Assembly: GCF_004792655.1 (NCBI RefSeq)
Contig: NZ_SRZC01000002.1
Location: forward strand, 124,001 to 188,000
Length of the DNA: 64,000 nt
Reading direction: 5' to 3'
Source: Palleniella muris
GTDB lineage: Bacteria; Bacteroidota; Bacteroidia; Bacteroidales; Bacteroidaceae
Shown here one piece after another: positions 35,872-44,280 of this stretch; position 1 is the stretch's first letter, and every line of letters starts with the position of its first letter. The notes beneath the pieces are model-generated. The model was not told the DNA's origin, did no database searches, and was given only the letters and a program-made list of their open reading frames with translations. Position numbers and translations under genes: made by a program.

Positions 35872-36223
35872 CTATGGCTCTGTAATGCAATTTAATTGTA
35901 AATGATTGAAGCCACACAAAGAAAGTGGAGCCATATTTCCACATATCTTATTGGAGTGGCCCTAGGAAAGCCAAGAATACAGATAAGTGAAACGGACTCC
36001 ACTTTGACTGTATATCAAGGTTGTTGATAATACAAGCCAAAGAGAGCATCATTCACCTTCATTCTGTATTCTATTGGTTGAAATTTCCTAGGTTTCTCCA
36101 ATACGAATGAAGCGAAAACGCTTTCTATGTATGTCTGCACACCCCTAGTGGGTTTGCAGATGCAAAGTTTGCAATTTTCCGTGAAAGATGCTCTATATAT
36201 GGCTATTATTTAATAGGTGCTAC
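35872..36223. other. Non-coding region with imperfect inverted repeats beside a tyrosine recombinase
   Basis: No gene is seen. Three short blocks recur in inverted order: ATTGGAG, CCTAGGAAA and AGAATACAG at 35950-35982, and their complements at 36064-36102, with unequal spacers. A second inverted pair, AAAGTGGAG (35922-35930) and CTCCACTTT (35997-36005), overlaps. It lies upstream of the zinc-ribbon gene and next to the end of a tyrosine recombinase gene, so it could be a recombination site, a promoter region or part of a replication origin. Confidence 0.4.
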
Positions 36224-36811
36224 CTAAAAATCCAGTAAATCGTATGTTTCTAAAAGTTCTTTTTCTCGTAATCCAAGGTAGATTTTTGTAATTGCTACAC
36301 TGGAATGGTTGAATAATTCTGAAAGTTTCACCAGTGCCATCTGTGCATTTTCGCCACTACTTTCAAAAACTTTCCTACCAAAAGCCTTCCTCAACGAGTG
36401 GCAGGAAAAGTTATCTATCTTGATATTATATTGCCTCTTTATCTCTTTCAATCGTACATTGATACGCTGTGTGGACATCACCATATTTTTCCTACTAAGA
36501 AAACAAGCCTCATCCATATTTTTTATTTCAAGTGCCTCAAAACACTGTTGGATATGCTTTTGAAAGTCTGAATTGATTTTAATGATTCTACGTTTCCCTG
36601 TCTTTTGCTCATTTATAACAAACATATCATTCTGCAATAACATTGCCCATGTGAGCTTTCTAAGGTCTGACACACGAATTCCAAAGAAACAACCACAACC
36701 AATAAAAAGACTCATTCTGTAATCGCTATCTCTGTATAACTTACGAATGAGGTTTAACATAACATTCCAATCAAGATAATCTGCTGTTGTATGGCTATTT
36801 CTTACGCTCAT
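36224..36811 (-). CDS. Small tyrosine recombinase (catalytic domain only)
   Basis: The 195-residue protein is only the catalytic domain of a tyrosine recombinase. It shows the first Arg in CFFGIRVSDLRKLTW, the central Lys region TGKRRIIKI, HSLRKAFGRKVF (H-xx-R) and the nucleophile in SSVAITKIYLGL. Full-length integrases have an additional approximately 100-200-residue arm- or core-binding domain, absent here. Such short forms occur on Bacteroides plasmids and may resolve multimers or invert DNA. Next to it lies the inverted-repeat region 35872-36223. The HxxH/W box is atypical (LFNHSS). Confidence 0.75.
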   Translation of the reverse strand: MSVRNSHTTADYLDWNVMLNLIRKLYRDSDYRMSLFIGCGCFFGIRVSDLRKLTWAMLLQNDMFVINEQKTGKRRIIKINSDFQKHIQQCFEALEIKNMDEACFLSRKNMVMSTQRINVRLKEIKRQYNIKIDNFSCHSLRKAFGRKVFESSGENAQMALVKLSELFNHSSVAITKIYLGLREKELLETYDLLDF

Positions 36812-36937
36812 TTTCGTGGGTTTTAATTGTTAGTGAATGATATTATTATCAATATTGATGTAATTAGTTGATATTTAGATTATATTCAAATTTATGAATT
36901 AGTGAATGTTGGGGGAGGCAGCCCTCCCCTTAAATGC

Positions 36938-37267
36938 TTAGAATACTTGTATCAAGTTTTCCCAACGGAATGAACGCCATTGTCCACATTCTACATCAAA
37001 ATATGCTGTGGTGGCATACATTTCCCTGCTTACGCCTCTGCCATTTATTTTAGCATTGGCAATGTTGCTTTGGGTTGTTCCCCACGCTTCCCTATAGCTG
37101 CCATCTTTCTTCTTGAATATAAAATGTGCTATACCGTTAGCCAGTTTGGTTTTAAGAAGGTCTATCATCATTGCCTTCATCATTCCCATTTCGCTTGATT
37201 CTGTACGCGTTGCTATCACTGTTGCTCTGTTTGCTGTTGCGTTGTTTATTACTATTGCGTTTACCAT
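36938..37267 (-). CDS. DUF2693-like SH3-fold protein
   Basis: The 109-residue protein has an Ala/Thr/Val-rich N-terminus and then LKTKLANGIAHFIFKKKDGS, REAWGTTQ and CGQWRSFRWENL. This is a small beta-barrel pattern that I associate with the DUF2693 (SH3/WYL_2-like) proteins of Bacteroides plasmids and phages. Function unknown. It is transcribed away from the genes at 37427 onward, with a -7 box (TATCTTTG on the minus strand, 37308-37315). Confidence 0.5.
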   Translation of the reverse strand: MVNAIVINNATANRATVIATRTESSEMGMMKAMMIDLLKTKLANGIAHFIFKKKDGSYREAWGTTQSNIANAKINGRGVSREMYATTAYFDVECGQWRSFRWENLIQVF

Positions 37268-37307
37268 TTCTATGATGTTTTATTTGTTATTATTTTGTTT
37301 GACAATG

Positions 37308-37406
37308 CAAAGATAGGCATTTATTTAGTATATGCCAAATATCTACAGCTAAAGAAAGCTAAAGATGTTCATTTATTTAATTTATGCCTAATTTTTCGTA
37401 CCTTTG
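37308..37406. promoter_or_regulatory. Divergent promoters with TTTATTTA/GGCAT operator-like repeats
   Basis: A minus-strand -7 box (TATCTTTG, 37308-37315) and a plus-strand one (TACCTTTG, 37399-37406) face apart. Between and around them, GGCATTTATTTA, CATTTATTTAATTTATGCC and TAAATAAATG form overlapping inverted words, probably the operator for a plasmid-type regulator. Confidence 0.55.
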
Positions 37407-37426
37407 TAGCCGTTATACCTAAATAA

Positions 37427-37666
37427 ATGTGTATGGACAAAATCAAACAAGAAAGAAAAGTAATACATCTTCAACTGGATAATGAACATTTTTATTATGG
37501 CAGTATTGCCTCACTGTTTGAAGATTACGATGAGGCTAAATTAGGCTTCAGCTATTATAAGGTGAAAAATTTTTTGGGAAAACTTGGAGTAATGGAAAAT
37601 GAAAAATGTACTATTAGACAAGGATTGCTAAAGACCAAACAAGGAGAAAGGGGACGAAAGAAATAG
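37427..37666 (+). CDS. Small hypothetical protein of element A
   Basis: A 79-residue basic protein (VIHLQLDNEHFYYGSIASLF, KVKNFLGKLG, lysine-rich end KQGERGRKK). Not recognised as a named domain, although such proteins appear beside Rep genes on Bacteroides plasmids. A TACCTTTG -7 box lies 20 bases before its start, making it the first gene of the rightward unit. Confidence 0.55.
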   Translation: MCMDKIKQERKVIHLQLDNEHFYYGSIASLFEDYDEAKLGFSYYKVKNFLGKLGVMENEKCTIRQGLLKTKQGERGRKK

Positions 37667-37713
37667 ATGAGGAAAAGTAAGATTATATAACCCTCTGCTA
37701 TCAGTCAAGGAAA

Positions 37714-37905
37714 ATGCAGAAAATAATAATGTTTCCTGCCGTTAGATGGTATATCCGTACAAATGGCATAAATAGAAAACGTGATAATGCAATTATTATT
37801 CATAGAGCTATAAAAGAGCTTAAAAAGAAACAACCCGACATTTCCATCAAAGAACTTTCAGACAAATTGAAGGTATCTGTAAATACCATTAAAAAAACAT
37901 CTTAA
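37714..37905 (+). CDS. Small helix-turn-helix protein
   Basis: A 63-residue basic protein whose C-terminal half, DISIKELSDKLKVSVNTIKK, is a good helix-turn-helix. It lies 47 bases after the previous small gene and 23 before the next, so it is probably co-transcribed. It may regulate copy number or transfer of element A. Short length keeps confidence modest. Confidence 0.5.
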   Translation: MQKIIMFPAVRWYIRTNGINRKRDNAIIIHRAIKELKKKQPDISIKELSDKLKVSVNTIKKTS

Positions 37906-37928
37906 TTCCGTTAGCTCTGTGTCAGAAA

Positions 37929-38567
37929 ATGACAGTTCTAAACTATCAACATTTGACACAAGTTCCAAAAAGTTTTCTGATCTCTACGGTTTCCGATAAT
38001 CAACATGAAATATTAAATAACATTTTGCGTCTCCACATAAAACGTAAACAGATTGATTGTGATTTGACATATAGTATAGGATGCTTTTATAAACATCTGC
38101 CTCAACCAATATATAAATTTGATAAGTATCCACAAACAGAGGATAGCTTGCCATTGGAAACAGCTTTCGATTTAGAGGCTAATACACTACATTCTATTGT
38201 GATTGATTTGCCGTTTATTATTAGAAATAATAAAGGAGGTGAATCTATCAACACCTGCAAAATTGCCAATAGATTTAACTCTTTTAGTTCTGCTAAGGAA
38301 TTATATGATGCTAACGACAGTATATTATCTTTGGCTTACGACAAATTGGAAAAGAAAGGCATATTGATAGTCAAGACAATGGATGTTATTTTTGCAGGTA
38401 AGCAGCATTGGGTCGCTAATTATGTTATCAATAAAGCTACTGAATTGGGGTTTGAGATGGTGGATTTGTTTATTCTAATTGCCAATAAAAAAATGCTTCG
38501 TTCAGATGGTTGCATTCAACATCATGCGAGAAAATTCCACTCATATTTCTTGGTATTTAAGAAGTAG
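37929..38567 (+). CDS. Methyltransferase-fold-like protein lacking a clear SAM motif
   Basis: The 212-residue protein contains LHSIVIDLPFIIRN (a DPPY-like motif reduced to DLPF) and an approximately 90-residue second half (LAYDKLEKKGILIVKTMDVI, HWVANYVINKATELGFEMVD, HHARKFHSYFLVFKK) that follows the strand-helix order of N6-adenine methyltransferases. A standard SAM-binding FxGxG motif is not seen, so it may be inactive, permuted or a methyltransferase-derived regulator. It ends 2 bases before the convergent Rep-like gene. Confidence 0.4.
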   Translation: MTVLNYQHLTQVPKSFLISTVSDNQHEILNNILRLHIKRKQIDCDLTYSIGCFYKHLPQPIYKFDKYPQTEDSLPLETAFDLEANTLHSIVIDLPFIIRNNKGGESINTCKIANRFNSFSSAKELYDANDSILSLAYDKLEKKGILIVKTMDVIFAGKQHWVANYVINKATELGFEMVDLFILIANKKMLRSDGCIQHHARKFHSYFLVFKK

Positions 38568-38569
38568 AA

Positions 38570-39559
38570 CTATGATGCTAGTTTGTTATATACTTTCTCT
38601 ATAGCCTCTTGTTGATGGTCATAACTGATTATATCATTGTTCCTTTGGTGAGCTATCCACTTTTCTGTATTTTCCGCAATATCATTCCACCTATCACTGC
38701 TGATATACAATTCTGCATTAGATAGAAGTCTGTATATAGTACCAAAGAACTCTTTACAATTCTTTGGGGTTTTGACATTATAAACATTGGATTCATTCAG
38801 TTGAATATTCCAACCTCGTTGTTCATGGTTAGATGATATTTCTTGAAGCTGAGATTGATATTGTTCTATTTCATCAGTTGAAAGGTGTTCCCCAGCATAC
38901 TCTATATCATTCTGAATAGAACTATACATATCTAGTGCTAGTATATAATCAGACTCGTTAGCATAGTCAGATAATAACGAATCTAACCTATCTTTGTAAG
39001 CATCATGTAAAAGAGATTTGGTTGAAGTTGTGTTATCTATAGTAGTATTGTTATTTATATTTTGAATGTTATCTATAGTTGTGGTACAATCTCGTACTAT
39101 CAAATCTCTATCTTGTTGGTACAATATTGTACTATCGTTCTCCATCTGCTGATACAATGCTGTACTATCTTCAATACTCTTTTTAGTTGTTCTTTTTGTC
39201 GTTTTTAGCATAGGGTTATTGATTAGTTGAGGTATAGGGATATCGTTATACGCCTCAATCTTATTCCAACATATACGATAATAATTTGCTTGCTTTCCAC
39301 CCTTACTGTATAAAACTTCAATGAATCCTTCAGATTGTAAGGTTTGCAGCATCAACCTAACATCTTGCAAATTTTTCTTTCTAAAAATCTGCGCAAACTC
39401 ACTCATAGGCTTATAGAAGCTACCATCTGCGTTTAATTTCTTAGCATTATCCCAATAATCCTCCTGCTGTATCAGTATTGATAACATTTTCCACAAATCA
39501 CTATCCAACACATACATTAACTTTGTTGGATTTCTAGTAAAAGGTACATTCCTATCCAT
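38570..39559 (-). CDS. Winged-helix Rep-like protein
   Basis: The 329-residue protein starts with a winged-helix domain (about 10-110: VLDSDLWKMLSILIQQEDYW, EFAQIFRKKNLQDVRLMLQT, GFIEVLYSKGG), as in replication initiators of Bacteroides plasmids. A low-complexity Gln/Asp/Thr/Asn linker follows (TALYQQ ... TILYQQ, then NINNNTTIDNTTST), then a helical C-terminal domain. Element A may therefore replicate when excised. It converges with the methyltransferase-like gene. Initiator function is an inference from fold and context. Confidence 0.5.
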   Translation of the reverse strand: MDRNVPFTRNPTKLMYVLDSDLWKMLSILIQQEDYWDNAKKLNADGSFYKPMSEFAQIFRKKNLQDVRLMLQTLQSEGFIEVLYSKGGKQANYYRICWNKIEAYNDIPIPQLINNPMLKTTKRTTKKSIEDSTALYQQMENDSTILYQQDRDLIVRDCTTTIDNIQNINNNTTIDNTTSTKSLLHDAYKDRLDSLLSDYANESDYILALDMYSSIQNDIEYAGEHLSTDEIEQYQSQLQEISSNHEQRGWNIQLNESNVYNVKTPKNCKEFFGTIYRLLSNAELYISSDRWNDIAENTEKWIAHQRNNDIISYDHQQEAIEKVYNKLAS

Positions 39560-39575
39560 ATTAATGCAAGTTGGT

Positions 39576-39749
39576 TTAGTTATTATTACCGTCTTTAGGC
39601 TTATTGGGAACTGTTTTCCAATATTCTCTCATTCCATTTGAAATATTCTCTTTGTGGGTAGTTGCCTTGCTTCTACCCTTTAATGCTTGACTTATTTTCA
39701 ACTTTGTTGCATCGTCTAGCTCTCTGTACTTTCGTTTATTATCATTCAT
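39576..39749 (-). CDS. Small basic NUMOD3-like protein
   Basis: A 57-codon ORF encodes LDDATKLKISQALKGRSKAT and HKENISNGMREYWKTVP. This resembles the NUMOD3 DNA-binding repeat found in GIY-YIG homing nucleases but here stands alone, as on some Bacteroides plasmids. It lies 16 bases upstream of the Rep-like gene on the same strand. The segment 39750-40034 beyond it shows no gene. Confidence 0.55.
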   Translation of the reverse strand: MNDNKRKYRELDDATKLKISQALKGRSKATTHKENISNGMREYWKTVPNKPKDGNNN

Positions 39750-40034
39750 ATTCTCAATTATTTAAATTATTGTTATTTACATATATACCATAAATAGTCC
39801 AAAGTACAAAAAGAATAGATGATTTAGTAAGTAAAAAAATAAAATCCTGGATTTTTTTGAGAGACGTATGGCATTCCGAATGTCTCTATTATACCTACTA
39901 ATAATAAGTATTGAAAGCGAGGATACATGGAAGTTAGTACATTGAAAAAGTGGATGTTAAATGATATAACACCCACTTAAATGATACTGAAAGTAGAATT
40001 ATCACAATATGGATAGATAATCCACATATATAAG

Positions 40035-41549
40035 TTACTTATTTGCCATTTCAATGTCTATTCTGTCCCCATTCTTATAATGTATTGTCAGAGTTCCTTT
40101 TCTTTTGAACTTTTTTCCCAACCATTCAACTCTTAAAAATGTTTTATTGAAAAATGTAGCTTTTTCATGAATCGTCATTTGCTCGTTAAATTTTACCTCT
40201 GAACGCATTTCTCTGATTTTATTTTCAAGTTCTGTGTGAAGATTTCCCAGTCGTCTAATTTCCTTTTCTTTTGCATCCAATGCTTGTTTTAAAGAACTAT
40301 ATTTTTCCTGTAGTATTTCCAAAAGGAACGAATCTGTGATTTTATCTAATTGAATAATCACTTTACGAATATCGTCAGCAATTTCATTGTATTCATTTGT
40401 GATTTGCTTGTGTTCGTTTTCTATATTTTTCATTTGACGCTTACAGTCCCTTATTGTTATTTTTGACTTTCCGTAATATTCATCACTTTTCAGTCTTTCA
40501 ACCGTTGCGTTCCAAACCGTCTCAAGAACTTTATCAACGTATACATAATTGTTATTGCATATTTTATATTTTTTGTTGGGATTCTTTCTGTGATATGAGG
40601 CATAAAGACATTTGAAAGTCTGTTTTCCAACATTATTCACAACAATACTCATAGGTAATCCGCAATCTCCACAAAACAACAAGCCTTTAAGGGGGTTGAA
40701 TCTGCTTTCTTTGGCAATAATACATCTGTTTCGTGAAATACATTCAGATGCCAAATTAAAAACTTCCTCGCTTACAATAGGGATAACTTCATGTGTCACA
40801 CCTTCAATCGTTCGTATTCCAATATACAATTTATTTCTTAACATTTTTGCAACCTCAGCTGCTTGCCACAGTTTCTCACCTTTGTTATGTCTGTGAATAT
40901 TACCTGTAGTGTTAAGATAATCTGCTATTTTCTGACAGGATTTGCCATTACAAGCCATATCATAACAGAATCTAATCACTAGTGCTTCCTTCTCATTTAT
41001 CCTAATCAATGATTTTGGAGTCTGTCCAAGAATGTAATTGGGGTTTGCGTATTTCTCAAAACCAAAAGAAATTTGGGATGATGTCACCATATATGGATTG
41101 GCCTTTAATTTTGCCACACGACCGCTTTTCATCCTATCACGGATTTTCATCAGTTCCTCTCTAGCTCCTTGGGCTTTCACACCTAACATGATAAACTGCG
41201 TGAAACTTATAGGATTTTCCTTTGAATATACAACATCAGGATTATCAAGAAAAACTATACCTATACCATTATCCCGTAATGTGTCTATTTTAGAGAATAC
41301 ACGTTGAAATTCCTCCTCTCTTGTAATACGTGAAAGTTCTGACACAACAACCAAATCACAATCTTCTTTGGTAAGTGAAAGAAGCTGTTTTATTCCTTTT
41401 CGGTTCTGTTTAGTGCCCGATTCCTGTTCCACAATTTTATCAACTAGCTCATACCCTCTAAGAGTACAATAATCTTTTGCTAACGATAATTGCCTTTGCA
41501 AGTCTTGTTTGCTGGTAGAGACTCGTGCGTATACTATAACCTTTGTCAT
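40035..41549 (-). CDS. Large serine recombinase of element A
   Basis: The protein (504 residues from the ATG at 41549) has an N-terminal resolvase domain with the nucleophilic Ser in VYARVSTSKQDLQRQL. The SELSRITREEEFQ and GVKAQGAREELMKIRDRMKSG regions and a Recombinase domain (about 160-260) follow. Next come a zinc ribbon (LLFCGDCGLPM ... CLYASYHRKN ... KYKICNNN) and a coiled coil (about 360-440). Large serine recombinases integrate and excise elements at short att sites with a dinucleotide crossover. Its start lies about 70 bases inside the element A right end, and a -7 box is at 41572-41579. The longer ORF to 41657 reads into the disrupted integrase and is rejected. Confidence 0.9.
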   Translation of the reverse strand: MTKVIVYARVSTSKQDLQRQLSLAKDYCTLRGYELVDKIVEQESGTKQNRKGIKQLLSLTKEDCDLVVVSELSRITREEEFQRVFSKIDTLRDNGIGIVFLDNPDVVYSKENPISFTQFIMLGVKAQGAREELMKIRDRMKSGRVAKLKANPYMVTSSQISFGFEKYANPNYILGQTPKSLIRINEKEALVIRFCYDMACNGKSCQKIADYLNTTGNIHRHNKGEKLWQAAEVAKMLRNKLYIGIRTIEGVTHEVIPIVSEEVFNLASECISRNRCIIAKESRFNPLKGLLFCGDCGLPMSIVVNNVGKQTFKCLYASYHRKNPNKKYKICNNNYVYVDKVLETVWNATVERLKSDEYYGKSKITIRDCKRQMKNIENEHKQITNEYNEIADDIRKVIIQLDKITDSFLLEILQEKYSSLKQALDAKEKEIRRLGNLHTELENKIREMRSEVKFNEQMTIHEKATFFNKTFLRVEWLGKKFKRKGTLTIHYKNGDRIDIEMANK

Positions 41550-41571
41550 TGTTAGTGATTGAATTACAATG

Positions 41572-41579
41572 CAAAGGTA
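41572..41579 (-). promoter_or_regulatory. -7 box of the serine recombinase gene
   Basis: The minus strand reads TACCTTTG, 22 bases before the start. Its upstream half would overlap the terminal inverted repeat, so excision and recombinase expression may be linked. Confidence 0.5.
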
Positions 41580-41592
41580 CAAAAAAATATTA

Positions 41593-41617
41593 AATTGTGC
41601 AACTCTAAATATTGGTG
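41593..41617 (-). repeat. Right terminal inverted repeat of element A
   Basis: On the minus strand it reads CACCAATATTTAG then AGTTGCACAATT, next to TA at 41618-41619. It pairs with 30829-30853. Confidence 0.85.
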
Positions 41618-42726
41618 TAGATTTGGGTCGTGACAATGTTCGTGTGCCCCAATACACGGCTCACGCTTTCGATGGGCATCCCCTTGGTCAAAGCTAGCGT
41701 TCCGAAGGTATGACGTGAACAGTGGAAACTGATGTGCTTCTCTACACCTGCTGCCTCTGCCCATTTGCGAAGGGCTCTGCCTATGACGGTCTGAGTAGTT
41801 GGTATATCAAAGAAGGGAGTTGTTATTCCCTTTGGTTTTGGTAACCAACGCTTTGCCTCTTCCGAGAGTGGGATGATGACAGGTTTCTCAGTCTTCTGCA
41901 TTTCCATGTCAATGTACTCGCCCTTTCCGTCAGGAGTCTTGAAGATGTGAATCGGTGCAAGTTTGTACATGTCACTGAGTCGCAATCCAGTGAAACAAGC
42001 AAAGATGAAGGCTTGCTTGACCTCTGGGCGGTAACTGTCGGTTGCCATGAGGGCTTTAAGTTCCTCAATGGTAAGGTATTCCTTCTTGCCATCCTTGGGC
42101 TGAATGCGCTCCTTGGCATCCAGTTCCTTCATAGGATTGTTACGGATGATACCTTGACGGACGGCATTGTTGAGAGTAGTCGAGAACATGCCGAGGTAAC
42201 GGCTTGCCGTGTTCTGACTGATAGGTCTTGGCTCAATGTACTTGCAGTGTGAGTTTGGGAAGGTGCGAAGGAACTTCACATACCCACGGCAGAAATCAGC
42301 ATTGACCTCTTCAAGGGTGATAAAGGTCTGATTGGACTCTTCAAGATATTTCTCCACGGTGTGAAGCATTTCAACACGACAATGGAGGGTTGACTTCTTG
42401 GTGCTAACTCCACCTTCACAATACTTCTTAATCCATCCTGTCAAGAGTTGTGAACCCTGCTTGACGGTTTCCCAGTCTTGCACTCCGTGACCATGGAGAG
42501 CCTTGATGCGCTCTGCCTTGATACGTTCTGCGACTGCCATCGTTTCCTTGTTCTGCTCCTTGCAGAGTGGATTGACCTCAGGAATGATATAGAGTTTCAG
42601 ATACTCATACTTCCTGACTCCCTTCCAGTAGATGTCAAGATAGATACTCTTGTTGCCATCTGCGAGAGGTTTGAGACGAATCTTTATCGGCTCCTTCAGT
42701 TTGACTTGTTTCTTTGGTCTTGCCAT
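41618..42726 (-). pseudogene. 5' part of element B tyrosine recombinase, split by element A
   Basis: The ORF begins MARPKKQVKLKEPIKIRL. It has the arm-binding N-terminus, a SAM-like core-binding domain and most of the catalytic domain (FTGLRLSDMYKL with the first Arg; ISFHCSRHTFGTL with HxxR; VLGHTNIVTTQIY). The last residues before the break are TTQIY, and the rest (30 codons) lies at 30739-30828 beyond element A. The split protein here ends at a chance stop (YTNI) and lacks the helix after the catalytic Tyr. Excision of A would restore 398 residues. Related to the twin integrases at 56.6-58.9 kb. Confidence 0.88.
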
Positions 42727-42860
42727 GCTTGTATATTTTTTATTGGTAATTTACTCCCGAAAGAAGGGAAAATGAATTTGGCAGAGGGTCTGCATCGGTT
42801 GGACTTTTCGGATGCTGATATATTGTTTCCGCATCGTGATTATGTCCGAATTAGCATGTG

Positions 42861-42868
42861 CAAAGATA
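42861..42868 (-). promoter_or_regulatory. -7 box of the element B integrase
   Basis: The minus strand reads TATCTTTG, about 135 bases upstream of the integrase start and within the B element end. Confidence 0.45.
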
Positions 42869-42918
42869 TGAAAATCAAGTCATATATGAGAAACAAATCA
42901 GAAACAAAAATCATTTTA

Positions 42919-43335
42919 TTATATCTTTTTAAGAGTCGGTTGAGCAAGAATCGGAAAATTCAAATAATCTCTTATTCGCTTGATACTAAGCACTTTATTT
43001 GTCACTTCCTTTCTTATCCTTTCCAACCAATTTTGGAGGACTAAGATATTCTTCACGTCCTGCTCCTCGTTGTTCATGGCGATATAGACGCTGATCGCAC
43101 CTACGACGGCCACGACGCCGGCGATGGCGTAGCAGAGCTTGACAACGATGGGCACATACTTGGCGATTTCCTCACTGACCGTGGTCAGGGCCGTAGTACC
43201 GGCTTCGTAGTTGCCTGCGGTGTTCTGGGCGAGACAGGCAACGGTGCCGACAAGCAACATGACTGCCAGTGAGTTGAATCGAGGTGATGTGACGAATTTC
43301 TTGATGGAATTCTTGATTTTCTGTAATTTGTTCAT
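42919..43335 (-). pseudogene. traE: Truncated TraE-like (DUF4134) conjugation protein
   Basis: The first approximately 95 residues are a normal TraE-type DUF4134 pilin-like membrane protein: a signal-like helix (FNSLAVMLLVGTVACLAQ) and a second hydrophobic helix (LCYAIAGVVAVVGAISVYIA), then NNEEQDVK. After that the frame reads into unrelated sequence (NILVLQNWLERIRK), where the intact neighbour at 43398 reads KKEIMMVVGAILFI. The break near 43050 is therefore where element B joins the conjugative transposon. The last third is missing. Confidence 0.75.
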
Positions 43336-43397
43336 CTGTTTTGTTTCAAAATTGTTTTACGGTTCTCTTATTTCTCATTTGCGCATTTGAGTCTCTA

Positions 43398-43733
43398 TTA
43401 TACACGGTAGCCGAAGAAGGCGGGGAACACGATGGTCGCTCCGATAATGAACAGGATGGCTCCCACCACCATCATTATCTCTTTCTTCCAGCCCTCTTCT
43501 CCGGCATTTATCTTGAAGTAAATCTGCAGACTGGCGATGACGGACACGATTCCGGCCACCGCATAGCAGATATACACCACATACAGCAGCATGGTAATCA
43601 CGAAGTCATGGGCTTTCGCCAGTCCGTCCGCACCCCAACTGTAATCCACTCCGCCGCATTTGGCGGAAGCGGACAGGCAGCAAACGGACAGGATTGCCGT
43701 CAGTACCACTCGTGTAAGGTCAATATGTCTCAC
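43398..43733 (-). CDS. traE: TraE-like (DUF4134) conjugative transposon protein
   Basis: From the GTG at 43733 this is about 111 residues (HIDLTRVVLTAILSVCC signal-like helix, ICYAVAGIVSVIASLQIYFK, EIMMVVGAILFIIGATIVFP). The three hydrophobic helices are those of the VirB2/TraE-type subunit of Bacteroides conjugative transposons. GTG 43733 is chosen because the longer ORF (to 43820) overlaps traD by 100 bases. This start overlaps traD by only 14 bases. A second, truncated copy lies 62 bases downstream. Confidence 0.75.
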   Translation of the reverse strand: MRHIDLTRVVLTAILSVCCLSASAKCGGVDYSWGADGLAKAHDFVITMLLYVVYICYAVAGIVSVIASLQIYFKINAGEEGWKKEIMMVVGAILFIIGATIVFPAFFGYRV

Positions 43734-44142
43734 GGGTATGAGTGACTGTGGATTTACGGAAAGCAATGTCTGATTTCTTGTCATACAGCATCTGTTCAAG
43801 TTCTTCAAACGAGACACCACCCTCGCTCGTCACGTCGGTCTCGTCCATATTGTCTGTAAGGTTGTCAAAACGGCCTGTGCCGCCTGACGGGGTTTCCACT
43901 TCCGTGGCGGCAATCCTTGAATGGTCATTGTCTTGGGCTGTCTCTTCTCCGAGAGAGAATCCGTCACCACTTTCCCTGACCGGAGTGGCCACAACTTCAT
44001 CCTGCATCCCGCTGACATCAAATTCCTCTACCGAGGTTTCTTTCTCGTTTTTCTTGCCGTAAAGGTCCTTGCTGATATGGTAGCCGTAATAGATGATATA
44101 GGCTATCGTCAGCACGATGACAAATATTACATACGGTGTCAT
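43720..44142 (-). CDS. traD: TraD-like conjugative transposon protein
   Basis: The 140-residue protein has one N-terminal transmembrane helix (VIFVIVLTIAYIIYYGYHIS) and a long acidic, disordered tail (EETAQDNDHSR, FDNLTDNMDETD, ending FEELEQMLYDKKSD). This matches TraD of CTnDOT-type transfer regions, and its position immediately before traE is the usual tra order. The rest of the tra operon (traF onward) is absent from the window because element B interrupts it. No start codon conflict was seen. Confidence 0.65.
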   Translation of the reverse strand: MTPYVIFVIVLTIAYIIYYGYHISKDLYGKKNEKETSVEEFDVSGMQDEVVATPVRESGDGFSLGEETAQDNDHSRIAATEVETPSGGTGRFDNLTDNMDETDVTSEGGVSFEELEQMLYDKKSDIAFRKSTVTHTRETY

Positions 44143-44280
44143 TGTCGTTTGCGTTTAATTGGGTTTGAGTTTAATTTTTATGCAAAGTAACATTGAAGAT
44201 TATGTGCAGGAAAATTATATCCAGACAAATCTCATTTTCTTAACCGTAATTAGTATAAGACGCTGATTTCAAACTTACTT

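Larger units (their letters stand above)
30829..41617. mobile_element. Element A: 10.8-kb serine-recombinase element inserted in an integrase gene
   Basis: Element A is bounded by 25-bp terminal inverted repeats (30829-30853 and 41593-41617; 21 of 25 identical, inner half AGTTGCACAATT shared). TA flanks both ends (30827-30828, 41618-41619). Removing it with one TA rejoins a 398-codon tyrosine recombinase in frame. It carries a large serine recombinase at one end, a winged-helix Rep-like protein, a second small tyrosine recombinase and several small proteins. Its cargo is a zinc-ribbon membrane protein, a discoidin-like membrane protein and an HTH-NADAR-HAD fusion. It is clearly more AT-rich than the chromosome. 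The TA is likely the crossover dinucleotide. Confidence 0.85.

Noticed and set aside
39860..39887. AGAGAC/GTCTCT hairpin as terminator of the serine recombinase gene
   Set aside because: On the minus strand the stem is followed by A's, not T's, and it lies 150 bases beyond the stop.
41550..41657. Longer start for the serine recombinase gene
   Set aside because: The upstream part reads through the element A end into the disrupted integrase, while MTKVIVYARVSTSKQ at 41549 is the standard start.
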